Assembly (NCBI RefSeq): GCF_000715075.1
Contig: NC_134088.1
Coordinates: 3,968,001-4,032,000 of the forward strand
Origin: Nicotiana tabacum
Taxonomy: Eukaryota; Streptophyta; Magnoliopsida; Solanales; Solanaceae
Reading direction: 5' to 3'
Length of the DNA stretch: 64,000 nucleotides
Both the position numbers and the translations under genes were made by a program. Position 1 is the stretch's first letter. Every line of letters begins with the position of its first letter. Below the pieces are notes generated by a model. It was not told the origin of the DNA, searched no databases, and was given only the letters and a program-made list of their open reading frames with translations. Shown here piece by piece: positions 1-11,082 of the stretch.

Positions 1-41
1 TGATACATCTTGTTCCCTTGAAATAATTTAGGATGGTAACA

Positions 42-472
42 GCTTGTTTGGATGGTTGTTACATATCGTTTCATAATGTATCATATTGTATTGTACTTTA
101 TCGTTTGATGAATATAATGTTTGGATAGATTGTATCGTTTGCCGTTGTTTCATGATATCACGCATCATTACTATGAAGAATAAACTTGCAATATTATAAA
201 GAAAAATTATGTACGGGATAAAATAATTATATAAAAAGGTAGAGTAAATGATAAAATAAAATTATTTTATAATAATGAAACATGAGATGAGAGAAAGAGA
301 TAAGGTAACGACGCAACTATACCAAATTGGTCATTACATGAAGTGGCACATTTTGTCGTTACGTAACGACGGATTTAACGATACGATATAATAAAATTTA
401 AGTTATAATCAAAACAAACATCGTATTTAAAATAACAATGTGATACAATAGGTAACAACCATCCAAATAAGT
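42..472. mobile_element. MITE-like terminal inverted repeat element
   Basis: The left end reads GCTTGTTTGGATGGTTGTTA and the right end is its near reverse complement (TAACAACCATCCAAATAAGT). The interior is AT-rich with no coding capacity. This is the shape of a short non-autonomous DNA transposon. I could not fix a clear target-site duplication, so the superfamily is open. Confidence 0.55.
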
Positions 473-2474
473 TGTAAATAGAACAACTAAACTTTTGCAT
501 GTAATATATTAGGGTGTTGGGAGAGGAGTGATCCTTCATAGAATAATGCTTTTTTTATTGAGGGTGGAAGTTTGGAACTTTAGAATATTGACTTGAATAT
601 AATAAGGTGATGAAAACTAAATGGACAAGTATATATCTAAAGAAACCAATCAAAATCCAATAATTAGAGCATTATAAAATTAAACCAATCTCTTTGGTTC
701 TTATAAAGTCACAAAGTTTGTAAAGTTGTGGCTCAAAGTTATATTCTGTCACCATTTTATTTCATAAAGATTGTAGGAATATTTCATAACTCTTCAACTT
801 GAACAATTCCTGTCTTTTAATATTTCCTTCCCTTTAGTCAAGCGCTCTAGCTGCAATAAAAAATAGCGCTAACCAGCAAGAAATCAGATGCGCTAATTAG
901 GCGCAACTTCTTTATGTATATATATATAACTTTTTTTTTATCCTAGTTGGGTATTCGTTGTTGTATTGAAACCTCAACTAATTCGACTTTGTGTCGCATA
1001 AAACCTACTAAAAGAGAAAATGCTCCCCATCAAATATTTTTCTTTCCTTAAGCTCGAGCCCGAAGCTTCTAGTTAATATCAAAGAAATATTATTCATCCT
1101 TTGATGGTTATGTCCTTTGACTTCAGCACTTTACTTTCGTTTCTAACAACAAAGTCATTGAACTATGCATATTGCATTCAGAAGGTCACTCAACTAGAAT
1201 TTTCAAATTTTGGATTGTCAAATACCCATTTTGCCCTCTAAATTATAAATATTTATCTTCTTTTTATTTTTTTAAACTTTTTAATATTATGATTTTTTCC
1301 TTTTTTATTTACATTATGGAATTACCTATAGAATAAATAAATATTATTTATAAATTAAAAAAATAAAAATTATTTAAGCATATATAATGTTGGAAAATGA
1401 GCATAGCAAGAAAAAAATTAATTAGAATAATTTGTTAGTAATAATTATTTTAGTATTAACAACAAAAATTCAAAAAATTATTTACACAATTCAGAATGAA
1501 AGAAAATAAAGGTTGTAAAATATATATTCCATGCACGTAATATAAAATAATTATTTAAATAAAGGTATTTTTATAATATACATTATATATTCTTGAAAAT
1601 TATGCTCAATTATATTATATATATTCCATGCACGACCTAACATATTTTACCCTATACATATAGTTTCCCTGCTTTCCGGTGACATTACTTTGTATCGTTG
1701 TAAAGTTGGTAGAAATATAATAATAATAATAATAAATACATGAGTGAGTGATTTTTTTTACATTTCTAAAACCCAAAGCTTTTATTGAAAAGTGTGTGCA
1801 AACAATAAATTACTAGTAGCATAAACTTTGCAAAAGTACACAAAAATAAAATAACAATAATTATGGGAATTGCTAATAATCCAAATCTTTGTTGGAATTC
1901 GTTTATTCTTCTTCTTCTTCTATTCTAATCCATTAATAGGAATTGATTCTTCCACGTTGGATCTTTGCTTTATCAATAGTCCAAAATGTGAGGGGCCACT
2001 TTGAAATATAATAAACTTTAAAAAATTAAAGGGGCTAAAATATAAAGCCATAAAGTTAATTGGGAATAGTGGTGAAAAAGAAAAAGGTATTCACCCGTGC
2101 CTTCACATTTTCAGTCCTTTGCAGTTTGCCCCCACCTTTTTTTAATACATATCCTTTAACAATTATTGATAGTATCCAATTTATTTTTCATAAATATTGT
2201 ATTTTTTACCAAAGTGTTGTCTTTTTAACTTTTTCCCACTTTTTCTTGTTTTCGGAGAAGAATATAAAAGACACTATGCAAATTGCCTTTTCCTTACCTT
2301 TGGCAAAAAGAGAATGTGCCAATTCCCCATTTAGAAAAGGAAAGAAAAGAAAAGTAAAGAAAAGAAAAAAGGAAATTTTAAACCGAGTTCTAGTAAGAGT
2401 AATGTTGATATTTTTCCAAAGTATAAGTGAAAAAAAAATTAAGAAATAAAATCTAGTATTATGGTGTTTCTACT
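473..2474. other. Intergenic AT-rich stretch, no gene seen
   Basis: Low-complexity AT-rich DNA. Open frames here (for example about 2060-2449) have lysine-rich and phenylalanine-rich compositions expected from A/T tracts and match no family I recognise. Nothing further is supported. Confidence 0.5.
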
Positions 2475-2612
2475 CACTACAAAAAAAAATATAATTAGCT
2501 ACGAACGTCATCGCTCATCTATCGCTAAATCGTCGTTAAGTAGGATTAGTGATGGATTTTTCTGTTTAGTTACAGAATCTGTCCGTCGCTAATTTCTGTT
2601 TTTTCCATAGTG
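2475..2612. mobile_element. CACTA-type MITE
   Basis: A 138-bp element starts CACTACAAAAAAA and ends TTTTTTCCATAGTG, so it carries the CACTA terminal motif in inverted orientation. It is flanked on both sides by the 3-bp direct repeat ACT, the target duplication length expected for CACTA elements. The interior repeats GCTACGAAC/TCGCTAAT-type words in both orientations and is non-coding. Confidence 0.7.
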
Positions 2613-3394
2613 ACTTTACTTTTTGACAAGATAACTATTTTCCTTGCGATACAATAAACCCTTTTTTGCCCTAGTAATGTGTATTAGGAAGATTGGCTCT
2701 TTAGGAATAAGGAATAAGAGGTGGAGTTTTCAACTTTCGCTATGTATAGAGCAGTAGCGTACGCATGATTTTGTTCAAGTCAGATGCCACAACTTGGTTG
2801 AATGTATCTTCATCATTGGTTGTGAGTTTCCACTCAACATCATTTATATTAAAGCTTGAACTCCATCATCTTTTTTACTTCATCGTTTCTCTGAGATTTA
2901 TCGAGGGAAAAAAAATGCCAATTATTTTATTAAAATTATAAATAAGTTTGTTTTCCCTTTAAATTGATGATTGTAGGTAGTGAACTTAATCTTATGTTTA
3001 CCAAAGTCCAATTTTAAACTAGGGTTAAGTACCAAGTTATACCACATGAGCTTATCATTACTTACTGCCAAAGATAAAAACCAATTAGCATGTAATAGAT
3101 TACGTAAATGCATGTACTACTCTTCAATGATGAAAAAGGAAGTTGATAAATTCAAAATTATGAGATTGTGCTAGTCAAACATTAATTCAAACGTGCTATG
3201 ATTGTTTTATTTAATGTCTTACTATCATATATTAACTTATTTATTTTTTCTAAGCATATTTGTTTGTTCAAGCTAATGTTCTAATAGTTTTGATTTTTAG
3301 AGTGGAGGCACAAACACTACGTAATTTCTTCTCATCCATCTAAGTTTCAGTTCTTGTGCTGGTAGGAGGTAGCAAGTAAAAGTTGTAATCTAGT
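2613..3394. other. Intergenic, no gene seen
   Basis: AT-rich sequence with only short chance frames on both strands. No repeat boundaries or gene signals were recognised. Confidence 0.4.
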
Positions 3395-3399
3395 GCATA

Positions 3400-3560
3400 A
3401 AGTATCTCACATTCACGCAGGTGCACGGGAAAGAGCCGCATCATAAGGGATGTGATGTAGACAACCTACCCTAAACATTAGTGGTTGCTTTCACGGCTAA
3501 AACTCGTGACTTATAGGTCTCACGGAAATTATATTACCGTTGCACCAAAGCTCTCCTTTT
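3400..3560 (-). mobile_element. tRNA-derived SINE, minus strand
   Basis: Read on the minus strand, this has a Pol III-type A box (GGTGCAACGGTAATA region) and a B-box-like segment (GTCACGAGTTTTAGCC, degenerate), followed by a body with AACCACTAATGTTTAGGG and ATCACATCCCTTATGATG. The same family occurs in plus orientation at about 47775-47960, where the B box is better kept. The copy is decayed and its ends are approximate. Confidence 0.6.
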
Positions 3561-4357
3561 GATATGAGGTAGCATGTATCACGTGGAATTAGTGCGTCCA
3601 AATTGGTCTGAATATCATGGTTATAAAGAATCAAAGAATTTTGATGGAAAAAACTACACAAGATGAAAAAAGAAAAAGAAAAAAAACCAACAAATCTTGA
3701 AATTCCGTTTCCTTTGTTCTCACTCGAGTGGTTTAGGATATTAATTCCCTTTATTTTTGCTTTGTGATTATTTATCATACTTTGGCCAATGATAATGCTC
3801 CTAATTTCTTCCTAGATGGTAGGGTGTATATACTTGTCATAGTATTTTACAATATATAGAGATGGCAGCGGGCGGGGCGGGGCGGTTGCGGTGTGGGTTA
3901 AATCTTAACCCGCAAAGATTTCAACCCGTCCCGCCTCGCCCTGCATAACAAAATTTTCAGTTTTCAACCCACGCCAGCCCCGCCACGACCCGCATAAACC
4001 CGCCCCAACCCGCCCCGCATAGCAAAAGTTTTCTTCTTTTTTTTTTCAATTTTAATGAGTAATTTTTGCCCTATTATTATATTACTAGTGGTGCCATTTT
4101 CCCTTGGCAAGAGTAAGAAATCAACGTATTAGTATGTAATTTTTTTTCTGTATATGGTCAGCTTTTAAAATTTTGTTGTACCGTTTTCCTCGATTAGTAT
4201 TTGAATATTCGTCTATGATTATACAAATGTCTAAAGCTTCTTATTCTTATTTATATACATCAAAAGATCACTGCAATCCACTACGAGATCTATACTATCT
4301 AAGAATTTTTGGTGAATTGCAGAGTTTTTTTTATACAAAAAAATGAGATTTTGGTGG

Positions 4358-4903
4358 GAGAAATTCAAAAATAGTCTGATTTACAACTGGTCGTTCAAAA
4401 ATAGCTCAGTTTCAAAAGTAATCAAAATTTAGCCACTTTTCATGTAAAAATAAATCTGAGCGAAAACACAGTTCAAAATCCGGAAAATACGCCAGTATAT
4501 TATACTGGAGTTCCAGCATAGTATGCTTGAACTCCAGCATATTATAGTGGAGTTCCAGGATAAGTATGCTGGAACTCCAGCACAATATGATGGAGTTCTA
4601 GCATAAGTACACTAGAACTCCAGTATAATATACTGGAGTTCCAGCAAGTATAATTATCCAGTATAATATACTGGAGTTTGGAGAACCGGTACTCCAGTCT
4701 CCAGTATATTATAGTGGAGTCAGCAAAGTATACCGGTCCAACATAATATGCTGGAGTTCATACACAGGTGCACCGAACTCCAGTATATTATGCTGGCCCG
4801 GTCTCTGTTGCAACAAAATAGTGGCTATTTTTCATTGACTTCGTAAACGCTGACTATTTTTGAATGACAAGTCAAAAAATTGGCTATACCGTGCTATATT
4901 TAC
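4358..4903. mobile_element. Nested element carrying a palindromic array
   Basis: This 546-bp insertion lies inside the GC-ended MITE. It is flanked by the perfect 11-bp repeat GATTTTGGTGG at 4347-4357 and 4904-4914. The ends share words in opposite orientation (TTCAAAAATAGTC near the left, GACTATTTTTGAATG near the right). Its centre is a dense array of CTGGAGTTCCAGCA-type words. It has no coding capacity. Confidence 0.7.
4480..4800. repeat. Array of imperfect palindromes (GGAGTTCCAGCA)
   Basis: About a dozen short units alternate between CTGGAGTTCCAGCA and its reverse complement, separated by TATAATATACTGG-type AT spacers. Each unit can pair with its neighbours, so single-stranded DNA or RNA would form many alternative hairpins. 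Unit count is by eye. Confidence 0.75.
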
Positions 4904-5425
4904 GATTTTGGTGGCAGCTGAACAAAAACAAAATTTTGTATTCATGAAAGTCTATTAATCATCTTTCAAATTTTCAGGTCTTTCTTGTCAAATTAACATT
5001 TTTATTATTAAAAACAGTCAATTATATATGACTGATAGCCAATGGAAGAACCATAATTTTGTGAGAAAAGCAGCAAATTCACGATGGTATTTGTCAAAAG
5101 TACCTCACCCACAATCGCCCCGCAACCGTATCAAGATTTTAAAAAATGTTTGCACCTGCCCCGCACCAGCATAAGTCTAAACCCGCCCCGCCTCGCATAA
5201 GTTTAAACCCGCCCCGCCCCATTGCCGTTCCTGTCAATATATAATTTTGCAAAATAAACTTAACGTAAATTCTGAATTATAAACTTTACCCATTTCTCTT
5301 GAACCTAATATATTGTTTGATATTTCAATCTTCCTTCTAATTTGCACGGTCATGGGCCAATTGTGTGCTTTTCTGCAGAAACGGCCCACGTACTTTACTG
5401 GGCCCTGATCCTCTCAGAATAAATC

Positions 5426-6218
5426 GGGGCATTTACATTTATACCCGTTTTTTGTGTCACATTTTAACTTGTGTCCGCTTTGTAAAAAAGATTGCAAGTG
5501 TACCCGCTTTTTCACATAACTTCAGCATACGGGACTGAAGTAGCAAAGGCAATCACGCAAAACTTCAGCATTCTAGTAGCCGGCTCTGAAGTTCAGCTCT
5601 AGAGCTGAAGTTTTTGTGTTGTAACTGGAAACTTCAGCTCTAGAGCTGAAGTTTTATTTTATAAGTTTTTGTTAGTAACCGAGAAACTTCAGCTCTAGAG
5701 CTGAAGTTTGCCAGTTATAAAATAAAAACTTCAGCTCTAGAGCTGAAGTTTTTGGCATATAGGGATTTGCCTTTTTTTTTTTTTGGTTTTTCTTTTTCCC
5801 TCACCTTTACGTATGCCCTGCAATATCTAGTCTAGTACGCAAACACTGTAAAGTTCCTCCCCAGCTCATATTTCGAAAAAATAAGCTACGTACTCTTTAT
5901 ATTAATGTATGAAAATGTACTGTATTTCCGTGCTTAAGTCAATCCATTAATAATTTAAATAGATGTGCAGTTGAAACAACACGTAAATTCAAGTGGTCAT
6001 AAAATAACAGAGGCATTGATGAGTTTAAAAAGTAAAGTTACGGGTATGGATTCGATGGAATCAGATAGTAGAAGAAGAAAAAAGAAAATGAAGGAGGAGA
6101 AGGGGAGGAGAAAGGGAGCTGAAGTTTTTTAACAAGTGGGTACAAGTTAAAAAATTTTAAAAAAATGGGTATAGATTAAATGGGGGCGACCAAATAGGGT
6201 TCCCGTGCAATTATATAG
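5426..6218. mobile_element. TIR element with perfect palindrome array (copy 1)
   Basis: The flanks AATAAATC (5418-5425) and AACAAATC (6219-6226) form an 8-bp target duplication with one mismatch. The left end contains TTTATACCCGTTTTTTGTG and TTTTAACTTGTGTCCGC; the right end contains their inverted counterparts (TACAAGTTAAAAAATTTTA and GGGTATAGATT). The centre carries four copies of a palindrome, followed by a purine-rich GAAGAAG/GGAGGAG segment. The copy at 17832-18779 has the same plan. No protein is encoded; a hAT-like MITE is the most likely class. Confidence 0.65.
5592..5750. repeat. Four palindromes with core AGCTCTAGAGCT
   Basis: Palindromes lie at 5592-5609, 5630-5653, 5685-5708 and 5727-5750. 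The last three are perfect 24-bp palindromes running from AACTTC to GAAGTT around the same core. Spacers 2 and 3 are also partly inverted (ATTTTATAA versus TTATAAAAT), so the second and fourth palindromes belong to one larger inverted repeat of about 35 bp per arm. Confidence 0.85.
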
Positions 6219-6619
6219 AACAAATCCAGGCCCATTTACATCTTCTTGCCTAATATAGGCCCATCTTGTTTTAAGAACGCAGAAGCCGTTCTTTGAGTAA
6301 TTAATTTAATGACATTTTTTCGTTCCTATAAAATATTTGAAACTTATTTAATAAAATTAACCAAATTTTACATATTAACCGCCCTAAATAAGATGTGCTT
6401 ACAATTTGTATATAATCTATTATTAGTGTCTTAAATTAGGGGATTCAGTTACACTTTTTTTCTTTTTTCTCTCCTGTCCTCTTTCCCTGTTCTCTACCGC
6501 CTCTTTTCATGTACAATCCTTTATTAATGCCTTAAATTAGAAAATTTTATTATGCCCTAAAATTTCACCAGGAATAATGCTCTCCTCTAGACAAGAATTT
6601 AATATATGAGAAATCATCT

Positions 6620-6761
6620 TCCTGATTTACTGGGTAGGGGTAAGGTCTCTCGGAAATAGCCACTCTATTCCCTTGGGGTAGGGGTAAGGTCTGAGTACAG
6701 ACTATCATCCAGACTCCACTAGAGAGATTTTACTGGGCGGTTATTGTTGTTGTTGTTGTTG
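6620..6761 (+). mobile_element. TS-type SINE, truncated copy
   Basis: The body contains GGGGTAGGGGTAAGGTCTG and GTACAGACTATCATCCAGAC, and the copy ends in TTGTTGTTGTTGTTG, the hallmark tail of tobacco TS SINEs. The tRNA-like head is missing, so this is a 5-prime truncated copy. Confidence 0.65.
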
Positions 6762-7780
6762 CATCTTCCTGATTTAAGAGAAAATGCCAGCATCTGTTAT
6801 GGTGGAATTACCCTCATTTGAGACTACACAACATGTTTTCTTGCACATATAAATAATTTTTTTTATACAATTAATTATATAGTATACAACTTATTATAAC
6901 TTATTTATAATTTTTATACATCATTTTTATCCAGTTAAATACAATCAGAACATCATATAACTTAAATACAATTTTCATAAAAATGTTATACAATATGTAT
7001 TTTGTATATGATTTGTATATATTTTGTATATGGTGTATTCTTCTTCGTTTCTGAAATTCCAATCAAAACTTTCTCTCTTAATACAATTTTGATACATATC
7101 AATAATTTTATGTAAAAAAAATAATATTTATAACTCAAACACAAATTTCATACAATGATTTATATATTATACAATTATTTTTCAACTTTCATACAATATT
7201 CAAATAAAAAAATATAACTATAACAAAATACAACCTAAGTATTATTTACATACAACGTTAATATAATTTTGTATGTATATTGTATGTCATGTCTTCTTCT
7301 TCTTCTTCTTCTTCTTCTTCTTCTTCTTCTTCTTCTTCTTCTTCGAGTTTCAATCTGATATATAGCCAAAATCAAGTCTAATCTTCACCAAATACCCTCA
7401 AAATTAAAATATAAACTCCAAAAAATATTCCAAATTATTTGCAACAACACCCAATCCAAACAAATAATATTTTTTAAAAATTCAAATTCGATTTCAAAGC
7501 TTCGACGCTCTTTAATGGCTGTCAATGGTGGAGAGTTAAACACCTTCAAATTTTATTGACTGACAATTTCAATTCGAATACCAATTGTACAACATGAAAG
7601 GAAATTGCTAAGTTAAAACTCTGTAGTAAAATGATTGAAATCCATTGATGAATTTCATTAAAACTCTATACAACATGAAAGGATAAAAAGCAGAGATAAT
7701 CGAAGGAAAAAAATTGGGGAAAGAATAGAGAGAGAGAGAGACTAATTAATATTAATTTATATATAATTGGTAAATTATAT
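6762..7780. repeat. AT-rich region with TACAAT words and (TTC)n
   Basis: Words such as ATACAATTT and GTATATTTTGTATATG recur through this kilobase. A (TTC)n microsatellite spans 7292-7344 and a short (GA)n tract lies at about 7730-7740. The region resembles about 8770-9770 and 19560-20560 in composition and repeated words. No gene is seen. Confidence 0.45.
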
Positions 7781-8120
7781 ATCAACTTATAATTAAGTTA
7801 AAACCTAAACAGCGAGAGTAAATAAATTTCCAATATAGTACATATAGAAAAAAAATCTCTAATATATTGTGCAAAAAAAGGTTCGGTTGAATTCTTTTGT
7901 CTGAAAATTTTATATATACTAATTACGCGGTACGCATGTTGTATATGTACCCTATATTTTCTATGAACAAAGAATGACAATCAAATATTGGGCAAGTACG
8001 TCAAGAAACAATATGTTCATAATCTATATGTTAAATATTTTATTATTATATTTAAGAAAAAGATAATTTAATTTATTTTCGGAGGCAAATCTGAGCTTTG
8101 GTGTTGAGTCATTAAATTAA

Positions 8121-8349
8121 CACAACAACAACAACAACAACAACCCAGTATAATCCCACTTAGTGGGGTTTGGGGAGGGTAGTGTGTACGCAGACCTTAC
8201 CCCTACCCTAGGGTAGAGAGACTGTTTCCAAATAGACCCCCGGCATCCTTCCCTCCAAGAACTTCCCACCTTGCTCTTGGGGAGACTCGAACTCACAACC
8301 TCTCGGTTGGAAGTGGGGGTTGCTTACCATCAGAGCAACCCCTCTTGTC
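8121..8349 (-). mobile_element. TS SINE, full-length, with target duplication
   Basis: The best-preserved SINE in the window. Read on the minus strand it has a tRNA-like head with A box (GGTTGCTCTGATGGTAAGC) and B box (GAGTTCGAGTCTCC), then the TS body, then a (TTG)n tail, which is (CAA)n on the plus strand. The perfect 15-bp repeat GAGTCATTAAATTAA flanks it at 8106-8120 and 8350-8364. Head, tail and duplication together indicate a complete, fairly young insertion. Confidence 0.88.
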
Positions 8350-8364
8350 GAGTCATTAAATTAA

Positions 8365-9267
8365 GGCGAGCAAATTTTCTTACTAGACATGCACTAATCT
8401 GTTAAATAACTTAACACAATTCACCTTCTCATCTGAAATGTAACAACACATTTAGGAACCTTTTACTTGTGGTGTAATAAAATTTTGACATTTTGCATAA
8501 GTTTACTCTGAGGAACCTTTTAATATCACTTTAATACTCTGTTTGGTTAGCAAACTAGGTATAAGTTATCCCGGTATTGATTTTAACACCGGAATAACTT
8601 ATACCTTATAGAGTGTGAGATAATTAGCGCCGATATAAGTTATTGCATTCAAAATCTGAACCTAACTTCAGTCTAATTGCATTGAATCTAGATATTTTAA
8701 GAATTCAATAAAGTGAAAGATTTTCTTTTACTAAAGAAATATTGACATTGGATAACAACATGCAAGAGGAATTGGTAAATTATTGGTCATAAATTATTTT
8801 GGATAAGATAAGCCCAAAACAATTGACATTATATAGCCAAGTTTTAAAAAAACATACTTCCTATTTATTCTCTCTGTATAATCGTCCCCACCCCCACTCT
8901 CTAACCTACGTATTTTTTCCTTTTCCCTCTCCTTTTCTCTCATTATATTTCTTCTTCTATCTCTTCTCTTTCGCTCTCATAATTTAGCATAAATTCTCGT
9001 AAAACTATGCAAAAAAATCAGTGGGATGAAAAGGCAAGGTTGATCTCACATCAGAGAAAATCAGAAGCAAAAACTAAGAGAGAAAAGTACATTTCAACTT
9101 TGTTTTTCTTCTCGCTTCTTTTTTTTTTTTTTTGTGGATGGATTGAATGAGTGGGTTGATTAAAATTGGTTGAAAATCGAGTCTATATACAAAATTTTAA
9201 GCAAGATTAGAAGTGATTTAGACTAGTTTCAGGTAAATAAAAGTCAAACCTAAAAATCCAATTGCGA
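8365..9267. other. Intergenic, no gene seen
   Basis: AT-rich DNA with a short inverted-repeat piece around 8560-8612 (GTATAAGTTATCCCGGT against CCGGAATAACTTATACC), probably a MITE remnant. Pyrimidine-rich sequence at 8880-8980 gives chance open frames. Confidence 0.4.
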
Positions 9268-9420
9268 CATGTGTATATCGCATTGTATATCGTGTATATC
9301 ACACACATGTTTTTATGGACGTCTGTATATATCACTTTGTATATCGTGTATACAACACAAATTGTTTATGCATGCCTGTGTATATCACATTGTATACCGT
9401 GTATATAACACAAATTTTAA
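9268..9420. repeat. Three tandem units of about 53 bp
   Basis: Units begin near 9269, 9322 and 9376. Each contains TGTGTATATC-A-TTTGTATATCGTGTAT-type sequence followed by CACAAATT/TTTATG. Open frames across it are repeat artefacts. Confidence 0.65.
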
Positions 9421-9997
9421 TGAATATACACAGATACACATGATATACATGAGATATCATTGATGTACATAGAGATATACATGGGAAACAATTGGGGATA
9501 CACATGTGGAATCGTCTTGAAATTGAGTTTTCAATCTGAAATGTGTTATACAAAGAAGGAAAATAAAATTTTTATATGCACATTATTATTATGTTATACA
9601 CTGTGATATACAAATAATATAATTATTATTGTGTTATATATATTTAGATATACAGATAAATAAACTAGAAAAATAATTAAAAAAATATTTGGGAGTTTTT
9701 TTGGATACTACAGCAAGAAATGGAACCTAATTTCTAGGATGATGATTGCTACGAGAAGAGAGAGAGAGAGGGTTTTAAATATTGTTTGCTATTTTTAAGG
9801 AAAATAATTTTGATGGGCTTATTTTTGGGATGATGGTTAGAACTATTAGAAGAGAGAGAATAACTTTAGGTTACCATATGCCAAATCCTAAAACGTTGGC
9901 TTTTTTTATGCCAATTATTGGACTTAGTTGTCATGTCATGCCAAATCTCCTTACTAAAACCAAAGTTTGTAGCAATGAAATTCAACAACGTTCTTGA

Positions 9998-10656
9998 TAG
10001 GGGTGACAATTTGAGCCCAAACCCATCCAAACCACCCAACCCGCCCAGAGATTAATGGGTTGTGGTACAAATATTTTAGCTTATGGATCTATTTGGGCTG
10101 AGCCCAAGTTAACCCATCATTTTTGTAGCCCATTCTGACCCATGAAGTAGCTCAAATACAACCCATGAAGTTCATCCAAAAAGGGAACTCAACCCAACTG
10201 AAAGCGTGTTTGAAAATTTACTTAGTTGCCCCATCATTAATTTCTTAATCTAAGTTTAAAAATGAGAATCAAGGAATTTAGTCTTAATATAAATATGAAT
10301 AGTTTTGTAATTGAGTTGTGGTAAAATTTACTTATTTAGAAATAACATAAAAGATATTTTCAAACTTACAAATTTTAAATACTAATTTATTATTTAAGAA
10401 AATATATTTTGATTCTCAAAATACTAATATTATTGTTTTTTATCTATGTATAAAAGGTAAAAGGTTTTGTTTATGTAAGATAAGCATGGTTCTAAAATAT
10501 GGGTCAAGTTGGATGGGTTGAGCTATGACCCGTTGTTTAGCCCATCTTGACCCAGCCCAAATACACTATGGGCAGAGTTGGGTAATGACCCATTTATTGA
10601 CCTAACCTATTTTGACCTGCCCAAATTCAGCCCAACCAGCTCATTTGCCACCATTA
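9998..10656. mobile_element. hAT-like MITE (TAGGGGTGACAA ends)
   Basis: The left end TAGGGGTGACAATT and right end AATTTGCCACCATTA are inverted counterparts. The flanks GTTCTTGA (9990-9997) and GTTCCTGA (10657-10664) form an 8-bp target duplication with one change. Internally it is rich in GCCCAA/TTGGGC and AACCCATC/GATGGGTT words in both orientations. No coding capacity. Confidence 0.72.
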
Positions 10657-10988
10657 GTTCCTGATTACTACTCTCATAGATTTGACAATACAAAGGCTTG
10701 AAAAATTGCCAATGCATAAAGTACTCTGATGAAGGGTTAGTGTTCGAGCAGTTGGCAATCATCAGGGGCGGCCCGACCAATTTCGTGGCCTAAAGCCAAA
10801 CTTTATGAGGAGCCTTAACTTTTTATTAATAAAAAATATTTTATTTTTATTTGAAGTCTATTTTTCTACTTTTTTTAGATGCAAAGCTATTATTAATTTT
10901 TTATAATTAATTTCTCCTAATAAGTCTTTCTCAATTGACAATATAGCTAATTCATTTAATGTCTTTAAGACACTGTTAATCTTAGGTA
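10657..10988. other. Intergenic, no gene seen
   Basis: About 330 bp of AT-rich sequence between two MITEs. A short piece near 10765-10815 (GGGGCGGCCCGACC, CCTAAAGCC) looks like a decayed repeat fragment. Confidence 0.35.
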
Positions 10989-10994
10989 GGGGTG

Positions 10995-11051
10995 TGTGAG
11001 CACGTGATTTTTGCCCTAAATATGATTATTCCCAAAATCCCAAACAAAATA

Positions 11052-11082
<31 letters not shown>

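Larger units (their letters stand above)
3858..5234. mobile_element. hAT-like MITE with GC-rich ends
   Basis: The ends are strongly GC-rich (GCGGGCGGGGCGGGGCGG on the left, CCCCGCCCCATTGCCGTTCC on the right) and inverted relative to each other. The direct repeat CAATATATA flanks the element at 3850-3858 and 5235-5243, consistent with an 8-9 bp hAT-type target duplication. The AT-rich centre contains a second, younger element at 4358-4903. No transposase frame is present. Confidence 0.7.

Noticed and set aside
2060..2449. 129-codon frame
   Set aside because: Composition follows A- and T-rich tracts; there is no domain, conserved motif or convincing start context.
5592..5750. CRISPR-like repeat/spacer array
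   Set aside because: Repeats are perfect palindromes with related, partly inverted spacers inside a plant MITE; there are no cas genes and the genome is eukaryotic.
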